Assembly (NCBI GenBank): GCA_963759375.1
Contig: CAVWYY010000008.1
Coordinates: forward strand, 62,001 to 126,000
Reading direction: 5' to 3'
Origin: DASSUW01 sp963759375
Lineage (GTDB): Bacteria > Actinomycetota > Thermoleophilia > Solirubrobacterales > Solirubrobacteraceae
Length of the DNA: 64,000 bases
The position numbers and the translations under genes are program-made. Of the stretch, positions 39,328 to 49,013 are shown piece after piece. The first letter of the stretch is position 1; each line of letters opens with the position of its first letter. The notes under the pieces were generated by a model. It saw nothing but the letters and a program-made list of their open reading frames with translations, had not been told where the DNA came from and made no database searches.

Positions 39328-41491
39328 ATGCCGCAGACGGTTCATCGCCAGTGCACGCTCTGCGAAGCGCACTGCGGCATCGACGTGGAGGTCGAAGGCG
39401 ACCGCGTGCTGCGGATCACCGGCGACGCGGAGGACCCGATCTCGCGCGGCTACATCTGCCCGAAGGCGGCCGCGCTCGCGGACCTGTACGCAGATCCCGA
39501 CCGGCTCCGGCGGCCGGTGCGCCGGGTCGGCTCCGAGTGGGAGGAGATCGGCTGGGACGAGGCGCTCGACATGGCCGCCGGCGGGCTGCGCGCGGTCCAG
39601 CGGCGCCACGGCAACGACGCGGTCGCCACCTACTTCGGCAACCCGACCGCGCACACGATGGCGGTGCTGTCCGGGCTGCCGCTGCGCCACGTGCTCGACA
39701 CGCGCAACCACTACTCGGCGACGTCGGCCGACCAGCTGCCGCAGCACCTGACGTCGGCCGAGATGTTCGGGAACCTCGCGCTGTTCCCGATCCCCGACAT
39801 CGACCGGACCGACCACATGCTCGTGCTCGGCGCGAACCCGTCGGTGTCGAACGGCTCGCTCATGACGGCACCCGGCGCGCGCCACCGGCTGCGCGCGATC
39901 GTCGCGCGCGGCGGCACCGTCGTGGTCGTGGACCCGCGCCGCACCGAGACCGCGGCGCACGCCTCCGAGCACGTCGCGATCGCACCCGGCGGCGACCCGT
40001 ACCTGCTGCTCGGGATGCTGCACGTGCTGTTCGCGGAGGGCCGCACCCGGCTCGGCCACCTCGAGGACCACGCGGACGGAATCGCCACGATCGAGGCGCT
40101 TGCGGCGGACTGGCCGCTGGCGCGCGCCGCGCCGATCGCGGGCGTCGACGAGGCGACGATCGCACGGCTGGCGCGCGAGTTCGCGGACGCCGAGCGGGCG
40201 GTCGCGTACGGGCGCGTCGGCGTGTGCCAGCAGCGGACCGGCTCGCTCACGCACTGGCTCATCAACGTGCTCAACGCCGTCACCGGCAACCTCGACGTTC
40301 CCGGGCGGCGCGATGTTCCCCAACCCGGCGTTCGACGTCGGCGCGGTGCTGAAGCGCGCCCGGCTGCTCGGCTTCGGCGACCACGGCCGCCACACGCAGC
40401 GCGTCAGCGGGCTGCCCGAGATGAACGGCGAGCTGCCGGTCGCCGGCCTGGCGGACGAGATCACGACGCCAGGCGAGGGCCAGGTCCGCGGCATGCTGAT
40501 CGTCGCCGGCAACCCGGTGCTCTCGACGCCGGGCGGCGCGCGCCTGGAGGAGGCGCTCGCAACGCTCGAGTGGTGCGTGGCCGTGGACATGTACGTCACC
40601 GAGACGACGCGCCACGCGAACGTGATCCTGCCGCCCGTCTCGACGCTCGAGCGCTCCGACATCGACGTCGTCATGCCGCTCGTCTCCGTGCGCAACCACA
40701 TCCGCTACAGCCCGGCCGCGGTGCCGAAGCCGAAGGACGGGCGCGAGGACTGGCAGATCCTGACCGCGCTGACGAGCCGGCTCGGGCGCGGCGTCGGGCG
40801 CCGCGCCGAGGCGGCGGTCGCGAGCCTCCCGTCCGCGTTCACGACACCCGAGCGGATGATCGACCTCGGTATCGCGCTCGGGCCACACGGCATCCTGCGG
40901 CGCGGCCCGCTCAAGGGCCTGACCGTCGCGAAGATCAAGCGCGCCAAGCACGGGATCGACCTCGGCCCGCTCGAGCCGCGGCTGCCCGGGGCGCTCGACA
41001 CGGCGGACAAGCGCGTGCGGCTCGCGCCGCCGCTGCTCGTCGGGGAGGCGGCGAAGCTCGCCGAGCACGCGCGCGAGCGCGAGGACGCGCTGTCGGACGG
41101 CTACGACCTGACACTCATCGGCCGCCGCCAGCTGCGGAGCAACAACTCGTGGATGCACAACAGCGCGCGGTTGATGAAGGGCGCCGACCGCTGCACCGCG
41201 CTGCTGCATCCCGACGACGCAGGCGCCCGCGGGCTCGACGACGGCGGCCAGGTGCGCGTGGTCTCGCGCATCGGCGCGATCGAGCTGCCGCTCGAGGTCA
41301 GCGACGAGATCCGCCCGGGCGTGGTCTCGATCCCCCACGGCTTCGGGCACGCGCGCCCCGGCGTCGGGTGGCGACTGGCCGCGGAGAAGGCCGGCGCGAG
41401 CGTCAACGACATCACCGACCCTTCGGTCGTCGACGCGCTCACCGGCAACGCCGCGTTCAACGCGGTGCCGGTCAGGGTCGAGGCGGCCTGA
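39328..41491 (+). pseudogene. Molybdopterin-dependent oxidoreductase (formate dehydrogenase-like), frameshifted
   Basis: About 720 codons in two frames. N-terminal 4Fe-4S motif QCTLCEAHCGIDVEV ... RGYICPK, then molybdopterin domains (VATYFGNPTAHTMAVLSGLP, LVLGANPSVSNGSLMTAPGA, VVVDPRRTETAAHA). At about 40306 the frame changes: NLDVPG is followed by one extra base, and the second frame continues GGAMFPNPAFDVGAVLKRAR, LIVAGNPVLSTPGG, TETTRHANVILPP, and the C-terminal molydopterin dinucleotide-binding domain (RRQLRSNNSWMHNSARL) to 41491. Either a one-base insertion mutation or a sequencing error. Domain content is otherwise complete. Substrate unknown. Confidence 0.85.
41467..41491 (+). repeat. 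25-bp exact direct repeat, copy 1
   Basis: Encodes the C-terminal PVRVEAA and stop of the oxidoreductase. The identical 25 bases end the secreted-protein gene at 46927-46951, on the other side of the SARP-WD40 gene. Confidence 0.8.
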
Positions 41492-41540
41492 GCGCACGCG
41501 CTCGGCCGGCGACCTCGCCGGGTGTACGGTTGCCACAGTC

Positions 41541-44500
41541 TTGGACTTTCGACTGCTCGGCCCTCTCGAAGTTGTCGGCGATGGCGGCGCCGAGCTTTCG
41601 ATTGGGACAGGCCGGCAGCGCGCACTGCTCGGGCTGCTGATCCTCCGGGCCAACCAGCTGATCGGGAGCGATCAGCTGGTGGAGGCGCTCTGGGGGCAGT
41701 CGCCTCCACCGACGGCCCAGCGGATGTTGCACAACCAGGTCTTTGCCTTGCGGAAGGTGCTGGGTCGAGACGGTCGGCTCGAGACGCACGGGAGCGCGTA
41801 CCGGTTGAACGTCGGCCGCGGCGAGCGGGATGTCGACCGCTTCGAGGAGCTGGTCGCGGCCGGTCGGGCCTCGATGGAGACCGATCCGGAGCGCGCAGCC
41901 GAGACGCTGAGACAGGCGCTCGGCCTGTGGCGTGGCGATGCGCTCTCCGACCTGGCGTTCGAGTCGTTCGCCCAGACGGAGATCGCGCGGCTGGAGGAGC
42001 GCCGGTGGGCCACGCTCGAGGCGTGGAGCGAGGCAGAGCTGGCGCTCGGCCGGCACGCGGATCTGGTGGCCGAGCTGGAGGCAGCGGTGGCGGCCCAGCC
42101 GCTCCGCGAGCGCCTGCACGGCCAGCTGATGCTTGCGCTGTACCGCTCCGGGCGCCAGGCGGAAGCGCTCGAGGCGTACCGCGCGGCGCGCGCCACGCTC
42201 GTCGAGGAGATCGGCGTCGAGCCGAGCGTCGAGCTGCGAGCGCTGCAGGCGGCGATCCTCGCCCAGGACGCGGCGCTCGATCCGCCGCCGGGGCTGATGG
42301 ATCTGCCGGCCGGGCTGGCGGGCGGCTCCCCGACGCTGGCGGGCCGGACGCGCGAGCTCGCCGAGCTCGTCGCGCTGCTGGCCGAAGCGTGCGACGGGCG
42401 CGGCGGCCTGGTGTTCGTCTCGGGTCCGCGCGGCATCGGCAAGACGCGGCTCGTACAGGAGCTGGCCCGCGACGCCCTGCGGCGCCGGATGATCGTGCTC
42501 TACACGGCTGGTGGCGACCCGCCCACGGTCGCACGGGCGGAGGACGACGAACGAGCGACTCTGCTCATCGTGGACGACGCCGACGACGCGGCCGGCGAAG
42601 CGCTCGCTCGCGTCGCCGTGCTCACGGGCTCCGGCGCTCGCCGGCGGTTGATGGTCCTCGTGCTGCACCGGCGGCCCGAGCCACCGGCGATCTTCGACGG
42701 GCAGCCGGCGCACCGGCTCGCCCTCGGTCCTCTCGGGAGCGACGCGGTGGCCGAGATCGCCCGTCTCTACATGCCTGCCGGGCCGCTTGCGAGCGACGCC
42801 CTGGCGGCGGAGAGCGGAGGCGTCCCGCAGGCCGTGCATCGCCTGGCAGCGGAATGGGCGCGGGCGCAGGCGTCAGAGGCGATCGGCGCGAGCGCGGGGC
42901 GCGCCACGAGCGAGCGCGGAGACCTGCGGTCGACCGAGGCGGAGCTCTCCGAAGATCTGCTCCACCTCCAGGCGCTGGACGACCGCACGCGGCGCTACCG
43001 GGGCGGAGACGCACCGCTGGCGACTGTGTGCCCCTTCCTGGGGCTCGCCACGTTCGACGCGGCCCACGCGGAGTACTTCTTCGGTCGCGAGCGCCTCGTG
43101 GCCGAGCTGGTCGCCCGGCTCGTGGGCTCGCCGCTGGTGGCCGTGATCGGACCCTCCGGGAGCGGGAAGTCCTCGGCGGTGCGCGCCGGCCTGCTGCCGG
43201 CGCTCGCCGGGGGCGTGCTACCCGGCTCCGAGCGCTGGCGCCAGGGGCTGATGCGCCCGGGGCCGCACCCCATGGACCAGCTCGAGCGCGTGCTCCCGGA
43301 GCCCGACGAGCGTGCGGTGCTCGCGGTCGACCAGTTCGAAGAGGTGTTCACGGTCTGCCGCGACGATGACGAGCGGACCCGCTTCTTCGACGCGCTCGCG
43401 GCACTGGCCGAGGACCGCGAGCGGAGCGTCCAGGTGGTCGTCGCGATGCGCGCCGACTTCTACGGTCACTGCGCGGTGCACGATCGGCTCGCGCGGCTGG
43501 TGGGCGCGAGCCCGGTGCTGGTCGGCCCGATGCGCCGCGACGAGCTGCGCCGCGCGATCGAAGAGCCGGCACGACGGGTCGGCCTCACGGTCGAGGCATC
43601 GCTCACGGACGCGTTGATCGCCGACGTGCTCGATCAGCCCGGCGGCCTGCCGCTGCTCTCCGCGGCGCTCCTCGAGCAGTGGCGCGAGCGCGAAGGTCGG
43701 GTCATGCGGCATGCCGTGTACGAGCGCACCGGCGGCGTACGCGGCGCCGTCGGCCGCCTGGCGGAGGAGACCTACGCGAGCCTGAGCGAGCCGGAGCGCG
43801 AGGCGGCCAAGCGGATCCTGCTGCGGCTCGCCGACGCCGGCGAGCACGAGGCCGGGTTCGTGCGCCGCCGGATGCCGCTCGAGGAGCTCGACGTCGAGCA
43901 CGACGAGCACACCGCGGGCGCGCTGGCCGCCCTGATCGACAGCCGGCTCGTGACCGCCGACGGCGAGACCCTCGAGGTCGCGCATGAGGCGCTGCTGCGC
44001 GAGTGGCCGCGCCTGCGCGCCTGGCTCGAGGAGGACGCCGACGGGCGCCGCCTCCACCAGCGCCTGATCAACGCGTCGCGCGACTGGCAGGCCGGCGGGC
44101 GCGACAGCGGCGAGCTCTACCGCGGCGCGAGGCTTGCCGCGGCGCTCGATTGGCAGGCCGGCCACGAGGGCGAGCTGAACGAGCTCGAGCGCACGTTCCT
44201 CCACCACAGCCGCGTCGAGGCAGAGCAGGAGCACGAGTACCAGCGGCGGACGAACCGCCGCCTGCGCGCGCTGCTCGCCGGCGTGGCGGCGCTACTGGCG
44301 ATCGCGGTAGTGGCCGGGGTCGTGGCGCTCAACCAGCGCGGAGAGGCGCGCGACGCCGCGCTGACCGCCGACGCGCAGCGGCTGGGCGCGGAGGCCCTGA
44401 ACCAGAAGAGCCTCGATCAGGGCCTGCTGTTCGCACGTGCAGCCGTGGCGCTCGACGAGACCCCGGCCACGGAGGGCAACCTGCTGTCCGTGCTGCAGCG

Positions 44501-46478
44501 CATCCCGGCCGCGCTCGGGGTCGTGGACCACGGCGCGGGCATGTACGGCGCGGCCATCAGCCCGGACGGCAAGCTCATGGCCATCGGCGATGAGCGCGGC
44601 GTCGTCGTGGTGTACGACACGGCCACCCACCAGCCGCTGGGGCGGCCCTACCCGGTGGGGGGAGGACTCGTCCAGGACGTCCACTTCTCACCCGACGGTG
44701 GCACCCTCGCGGTGAGCTACCTCGACGAGAACGCGCCCGGGAACCACAGCGGCATGCTCGACCTGATCGATCCGCGCAGCGGCGAGCGCCGGCTGCGCGT
44801 GCGGGCGCCCGCGCTGCCCGGGCCCGCTCCCTTCGTGTACGCAGACGTGGCGTTCCTCGCAGACGGCCACGACCTGCTCATGCGGCCGGTCGACGGCACC
44901 GGACCGGGCGGTCAGGCCGCGCCGGTGTACCGCGTCGACGGCGAGACCGGAGCGCTGACGGATCGACTGCTGGTGGGCCGGTACGCGTCCAACTACAACG
45001 CGACCGAGACCCCGGACCGCCGGCGGATGTTCCTCACGAGCCGGCAGGACGACCGGACCTGGGAGCTGGACACGCAGCGGCTGCGCGTGGTGCGGTCCTG
45101 GCCGGTCGGGGACTTCGCCGGCGCCGTCAGCCCCGATGGACGGGAGTTCGCACTCGGCTCCGAGACGGGACGCATCCGGCTGCTCGACCTGACGTCCGGC
45201 CGGGTCCGGCCGATGGAGGACGAGGAGCGTGGCGAGGTTTCCCGGATGCGCTTCACACCCGACGGGCGGACGCTCGTGACCTCGGACCAGGATGGCCGGG
45301 TGCTCGCCTGGGACGTCGACCGGCGAAGCATCGTCCAGCGCTTCGCCGGACACAGCCGCGCCGTCGACGGGCTCGACCTCACGGCTGACGGACGGACGCT
45401 GCTCACCGCTTCGCTCGACGCCCGCGCGATCCTCTGGGACCTCGCGGGCGACCGGCGGCTCGACCCGCGCTTCCCGGTCGGCGCGGCCTTCGACTTCTCC
45501 TTCACGCCGAGGGGGATCGCGGTCAGCCCCGATGACCGCACGCTCGCGGTCACGCACAGTGACGGGAAAGTGGACCTGATCGACGCTCCGACGCTCCGAC
45601 GACGCGGCGTCGTTCCCGCGCTGGACGCGCCGGCCACGGCGGTCGCCTTCAGCCCTGAAGGACGGCTGCTGGCGGTCACCGGAGTCGGGGGCCTCGTCAC
45701 GCTGTGGGACGCGCGGACGCTGGCGCCGGCAGGCGAGCTCGATATGCCGGTCGGCTCCGACGCGATCGCCTTCTCGCCCGACGGCAAGCTGCTCGCCGCG
45801 GCCGAGGAGGATGTCCAAGACCCGCTGCGGAAGGGCGGGCCGCTGCGGGTCTGGGACGTTCACCGGCGAACGCCCACGGCATTTCGCGGCGGCAGCGCCG
45901 CCAACTCGATCGCGTTCAGCCCGGATAGCAGCCTGCTCGCCGCCGCGGAGACCGAGCGCGGGACGGAGGTGCGCGAGGCGGGCACGGGGCGCCTCGTCAA
46001 GCGGCTCGTCAGCGCAGACTTCGCGCGCTCGGTGGCGTTCTCGCCCGACGGCGAGCTGCTCTTCGTCGGGCAGTACGACGGCCGCGGCCACCTGTTCTCG
46101 ACGGCGACCTGGAAGCCGGTCGGCCGGCCGCTGGAGGGGCACACTGCGCGGATCACGTCCGCCGAGTTCTCACCGGACTCCCGCACGCTCGTCACCGCTG
46201 CCGCCGACGGGACGGTCGTCCTCTGGGACGTGAAGACCCAGAAGCCGATCGGATCGCCTTTCCAGCTCGCGCCCAACACGTTCGCGTCGGCCGCGCTCAG
46301 CCCCGACGGCTCGCGGCTGTTCGCCGTCTCCACAAGCGGCGAGGGCATCAGCTTCGACATGTCCCCGGACGCCTGGAAGCGCCACGCCTGCCTCGTCGCC
46401 GGCCGCGACCTCACTCCCGCCGAGTGGAACGATGCGCTGCCCGGGCGCCCCTATCGGGCTGTCTGCACGGGCACCTGA
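41541..46478 (+). CDS. SARP-type regulator fused to STAND NTPase, membrane helix and WD40 repeats
   Basis: 1645 residues from a TTG at 41541 with no clear ribosome site. Residues 1-245: OmpR-like winged helix plus BTAD, as in SARPs (DFRLLGPLEVVGDGGAELSI; LHGQLMLALYRSGRQAEALE). Residues about 270-450: an AAA-like NTPase with GPRGIGKTRL (about 294). Residues about 490-890: a second P-loop domain with PFLGLATFDAAHAEYFFGRE and IGPSGSGKSSAV (about 535), like nSTAND1 modules. One transmembrane helix is at about 910-930. Residues 1000-1620: WD40 repeats (FSPDGRTL, LWDVKT). Likely senses a signal through the WD40 sensor outside or at the membrane. Fragments of such proteins are known; the double NTPase is unusual. 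Confidence 0.85.
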   Translation: MDFRLLGPLEVVGDGGAELSIGTGRQRALLGLLILRANQLIGSDQLVEALWGQSPPPTAQRMLHNQVFALRKVLGRDGRLETHGSAYRLNVGRGERDVDRFEELVAAGRASMETDPERAAETLRQALGLWRGDALSDLAFESFAQTEIARLEERRWATLEAWSEAELALGRHADLVAELEAAVAAQPLRERLHGQLMLALYRSGRQAEALEAYRAARATLVEEIGVEPSVELRALQAAILAQDAALDPPPGLMDLPAGLAGGSPTLAGRTRELAELVALLAEACDGRGGLVFVSGPRGIGKTRLVQELARDALRRRMIVLYTAGGDPPTVARAEDDERATLLIVDDADDAAGEALARVAVLTGSGARRRLMVLVLHRRPEPPAIFDGQPAHRLALGPLGSDAVAEIARLYMPAGPLASDALAAESGGVPQAVHRLAAEWARAQASEAIGASAGRATSERGDLRSTEAELSEDLLHLQALDDRTRRYRGGDAPLATVCPFLGLATFDAAHAEYFFGRERLVAELVARLVGSPLVAVIGPSGSGKSSAVRAGLLPALAGGVLPGSERWRQGLMRPGPHPMDQLERVLPEPDERAVLAVDQFEEVFTVCRDDDERTRFFDALAALAEDRERSVQVVVAMRADFYGHCAVHDRLARLVGASPVLVGPMRRDELRRAIEEPARRVGLTVEASLTDALIADVLDQPGGLPLLSAALLEQWREREGRVMRHAVYERTGGVRGAVGRLAEETYASLSEPEREAAKRILLRLADAGEHEAGFVRRRMPLEELDVEHDEHTAGALAALIDSRLVTADGETLEVAHEALLREWPRLRAWLEEDADGRRLHQRLINASRDWQAGGRDSGELYRGARLAAALDWQAGHEGELNELERTFLHHSRVEAEQEHEYQRRTNRRLRALLAGVAALLAIAVVAGVVALNQRGEARDAALTADAQRLGAEALNQKSLDQGLLFARAAVALDETPATEGNLLSVLQRIPAALGVVDHGAGMYGAAISPDGKLMAIGDERGVVVVYDTATHQPLGRPYPVGGGLVQDVHFSPDGGTLAVSYLDENAPGNHSGMLDLIDPRSGERRLRVRAPALPGPAPFVYADVAFLADGHDLLMRPVDGTGPGGQAAPVYRVDGETGALTDRLLVGRYASNYNATETPDRRRMFLTSRQDDRTWELDTQRLRVVRSWPVGDFAGAVSPDGREFALGSETGRIRLLDLTSGRVRPMEDEERGEVSRMRFTPDGRTLVTSDQDGRVLAWDVDRRSIVQRFAGHSRAVDGLDLTADGRTLLTASLDARAILWDLAGDRRLDPRFPVGAAFDFSFTPRGIAVSPDDRTLAVTHSDGKVDLIDAPTLRRRGVVPALDAPATAVAFSPEGRLLAVTGVGGLVTLWDARTLAPAGELDMPVGSDAIAFSPDGKLLAAAEEDVQDPLRKGGPLRVWDVHRRTPTAFRGGSAANSIAFSPDSSLLAAAETERGTEVREAGTGRLVKRLVSADFARSVAFSPDGELLFVGQYDGRGHLFSTATWKPVGRPLEGHTARITSAEFSPDSRTLVTAAADGTVVLWDVKTQKPIGSPFQLAPNTFASAALSPDGSRLFAVSTSGEGISFDMSPDAWKRHACLVAGRDLTPAEWNDALPGRPYRAVCTGT

Positions 46479-46585
46479 CGCGATTAGCGGCGATGACCGC
46501 AGCCTGAGTGCGCGGTTACCGGCCCGGAGGACGCTGCCCTTCGATCGACCGCACACGGCGGTCGCCGATCCGAAGGGAAGTCCAG

Positions 46586-46951
46586 ATGCGCTTCATCACC
46601 ATGCTGGCGGCGCTGGCCGTCACGGCCGCAATCGTCGCGCCGGCAGCGGACGCGCGGCCGATCATCGAGCCGCCCACCGCCACCGCTTGCGACCCGTCGG
46701 CCGTGCCGCCGCCCCCGTCTTCGATCGCCGTATCCGCCGCGAAGGAGTACGCGGCGTTGCGCGCGTGCAGCGGCCAGGACGACAGCACGATCGCCGCGTC
46801 GGCGCCGATCGCCCGCGAGCCGTCACCGCCGACCAGCTTCGACTGGGTGTCAGCGACGATCGGAGCGACCGCCGCAGCGGGATTGCTGTCGCTCGTGTTG
46901 GCCGCGGGCCTCGGCATGCGGAGGCGGCCGGTCAGGGTCGAGGCGGCCTGA
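46586..46951 (+). CDS. Small exported membrane-anchored hypothetical protein
   Basis: 121 residues; GAAGGGAAG precedes the ATG at 46586. Signal peptide MRFITMLAALAVTAAIVAPAA, a Pro/Ser-rich exported segment with two cysteines (TACDPS, RACSGQ), then one C-terminal transmembrane helix (SATIGATAAAGLLSLVLAAG) and a short basic cytoplasmic tail RRRPVRVEAA. Type I membrane topology predicted. No family recognised. Its last 25 bases are identical to the end of the oxidoreductase gene. Confidence 0.72.
   Translation: MRFITMLAALAVTAAIVAPAADARPIIEPPTATACDPSAVPPPPSSIAVSAAKEYAALRACSGQDDSTIAASAPIAREPSPPTSFDWVSATIGATAAAGLLSLVLAAGLGMRRRPVRVEAA
46927..46951 (+). repeat. 25-bp exact direct repeat, copy 2
   Basis: Same 25 bases as 41467-41491, again encoding PVRVEAA and stop in frame. 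Confidence 0.8.
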
Positions 46952-46955
46952 CCAC

Positions 46956-47306
46956 CTACCGTCGCGCGAGGCCGTCGATCACCGTGTCGACGACCTGCTG
47001 CAGGAAGGCGTCATCGATCGGCTCGCCCGTGAGCAGGAGCCGGAGGTGGATCGGGCCGAGCACCGCCTCGATCGCCTGCCGCGGGTCGGTGCCGGCGGCG
47101 GCCTCGCCGCGCTCGATCGCGCGCTCGACGATGACGCCGTCGAGGGCGAGGCGCTCGGACCAGAAGCGCCGGTTCGCAGCTGCCAACCGGTCGTCGTAGG
47201 GCGCCTCGGCAGCCACTGCGCGGTCGGCGAGCGCCGCGATGAGCTGCGCCGGACCTGGGTCGAGTTCTTCGAGTCGAACTACCGGGTCGGCGGGCAGATC
47301 GCCCAC
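46956..47306 (-). pseudogene. Truncated TetR-family regulator (C-terminal domain only)
   Basis: 116 codons open. The segment AANRRFWSERLALDGVIVER, AIERGEAAAGTDPRQAIEAV, LGPIHLRLLLTGEPIDDAFL is a TetR_C_11-type ligand-binding domain. The DNA-binding HTH expected ~100 residues earlier is absent, because the next gene's promoter lies at 47310-47408. N-terminal deletion is likely, so the product cannot bind DNA by itself. Confidence 0.7.
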
Positions 47307-47408
47307 ACGCGCGACTACCTGCTCGTCGTCGGCGATCGCCGCTGAGAGGGGCGACGGCGGTGCTCTACCTTCAGCTGAGCCGCTAATGCGTGGGTTACGA
47401 TCGCCCTA

Positions 47409-48944
47409 GTGCCGGAACGCGTAAGGGCCGCGGAAGTGACTGGCGCCCTCAGCTTGGCGACCGACCTCGGCATGGGTCTGCCGTTCGAGCACGGTCTCCA
47501 GAGCACGATCTTCGCGGCCCGGCTCGGGGAGCGCCTCGGGCTCGACGTCGAGACGCGCCGGCAGGCGTATTACGCGTGCCTGCTGTTCCACTCCGGCTGC
47601 ACGACCGACGCCGAGCTCGGGGCCGAGATCTTCGGCGGCAGCATGACGCGGCACCACCTACCGGTGATGTACGGCTCGCAACGCGAGAGCACGCTCGGGG
47701 TGCTCCGCGCGCTGCCGCCGCCGGGCAGCTCGCGTCCCCGCGCCGCGCTCGAGATCGCGCGCAGGGCGCCGAGAGCGGTGCGCGAGCTCGGGCCGCACAT
47801 CACCGCGGCCTGCGAGGTGGCCGAGATGCTCGCCGAGCGCGTCGGCCTGTCGGCGCCGTTGTCGAGCCTGTTCGCGCACGTCACCGAGCGATGGGACGGG
47901 AACGGGCCGCTCAAGCGTGCCGCACACGAGGAGATCTTGCTCCCCATGCGCGTCATCCACGTCGCGCAGGACGCGACCATCCAGCGGGCGCTGGGCGGTG
48001 TCGAGCGCGCCGCGAACGTGGTGCGCGAGCACGGCGGCCGCGCACTCGATCCCGAGATCGCGACGGTGCTCGCCGACAACGCCGCGGAGATCCTCGCGCT
48101 CGATCCGGAGACGTCTGCGTGGGGCGAGGCGCTCGCCGCCGAGCCGGCCGCGTGGCTGAGCCTCGAGGGCGATGCGATCGATCGGGCGCTCGCCGCGATC
48201 GGCGACTTCGCCGACCTCGCCTCGCCCTACCTCGCCGGGCACTCGGCGGGCGTGGCCGGCCTGGCCGACGCCACCGCGCGCCGCTGTCGCTTCGACGACG
48301 AGACGGTCGCCGCCGTGCGCCGAGCGGCGAGCGTGCACGACATCGGCCGGGTCGCGACGCCGGTCAACGTCTGGCACCGGTCGGGGCCGCTCAGTCCCGA
48401 CGACTGGGAGCAGGTGCGGTTGCACGCGTACCACTCCGAGCGCGTGCTCCTGCGGTCGTCCGCGCTCGCCCCGCTGGCGCCGATCGCCGGCGCCCACCAC
48501 GAGCGGCTGGACGGCTCCGGTTACCACCGCGGGACACCGGCCGCCGGGCAGCCTCCAGCGGCCCGGCTCCTTGCGGCCGTCGACGCCTACCACGCGATGA
48601 CCGAGCCGCGACCGCACCGCAGGGCGATGCCCGCCGCGCAAGCCGCGGACACGCTCGCGGACGAGTGCCGCGCCGGCTGCCTGGATGCCGATCTGGTCGC
48701 GGCAGTGCTCGAGACGACAGGGCAGCCGGCCGTTCGCATCGAGCGCCCCGCCGGACTGACCGAGCGCGAGGCGGAGGTCGTCGGCCTGCTCGCGCGCGGC
48801 CTCCAGACGAAGCAGATCGCCGCGAGCCTCGGGATCGCGCCGAAGACCGCGGACCATCACATCCAGAACGCCTACGCGAAGATCGGCGTCTCGACCCGCG
48901 CCGCGGCGACGCTGTTCGCGATGGAGCACGGCCTCGTCAAGTAG
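47409..48944 (+). CDS. HD-GYP-like phosphohydrolase with C-terminal LuxR-type HTH (copy 2)
   Basis: 511 residues from a GTG. Same layout as the protein at 27194: degenerate N-terminal HD-like half (ATDLGMGLPFEHGLQSTIFA), HD-GYP-like domain with HDIGR and HHERLDGSGYHRG, and HTH LTEREAEVVGLLARGLQTKQ, PKTADHHIQNAYAKIGVSTR. The two are clearly paralogous but diverged over most of their length, so this is not a recent copy. It is followed by the GGGAG-AA-CTCCC palindrome, which overlaps its stop codon, and by an FAD monooxygenase gene, its probable target. Cyclic-dinucleotide hydrolysis is possible but unproved. Confidence 0.86.
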   Translation: MPERVRAAEVTGALSLATDLGMGLPFEHGLQSTIFAARLGERLGLDVETRRQAYYACLLFHSGCTTDAELGAEIFGGSMTRHHLPVMYGSQRESTLGVLRALPPPGSSRPRAALEIARRAPRAVRELGPHITAACEVAEMLAERVGLSAPLSSLFAHVTERWDGNGPLKRAAHEEILLPMRVIHVAQDATIQRALGGVERAANVVREHGGRALDPEIATVLADNAAEILALDPETSAWGEALAAEPAAWLSLEGDAIDRALAAIGDFADLASPYLAGHSAGVAGLADATARRCRFDDETVAAVRRAASVHDIGRVATPVNVWHRSGPLSPDDWEQVRLHAYHSERVLLRSSALAPLAPIAGAHHERLDGSGYHRGTPAAGQPPAARLLAAVDAYHAMTEPRPHRRAMPAAQAADTLADECRAGCLDADLVAAVLETTGQPAVRIERPAGLTEREAEVVGLLARGLQTKQIAASLGIAPKTADHHIQNAYAKIGVSTRAAATLFAMEHGLVK

Positions 48945-48987
48945 GGAGAACTCCCGATGGGCACGGGCGGCGGGCGGCCGTAGCGTC
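48944..48987 (+). promoter_or_regulatory. Promoter with palindromic operator GGGAGAACTCCC (cassette 2)
   Basis: GGGAG-AA-CTCCC (48944-48955), then GATG, and CGTAGCGTC at 48979-48987, 27 bases before the GTG of the monooxygenase. Matches the arrangement at 28780-28822 to within one base of spacing. Confidence 0.6.
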
Positions 48988-49013
48988 GTCGCCAAGCAAC
49001 CGCAGGAGGCACC

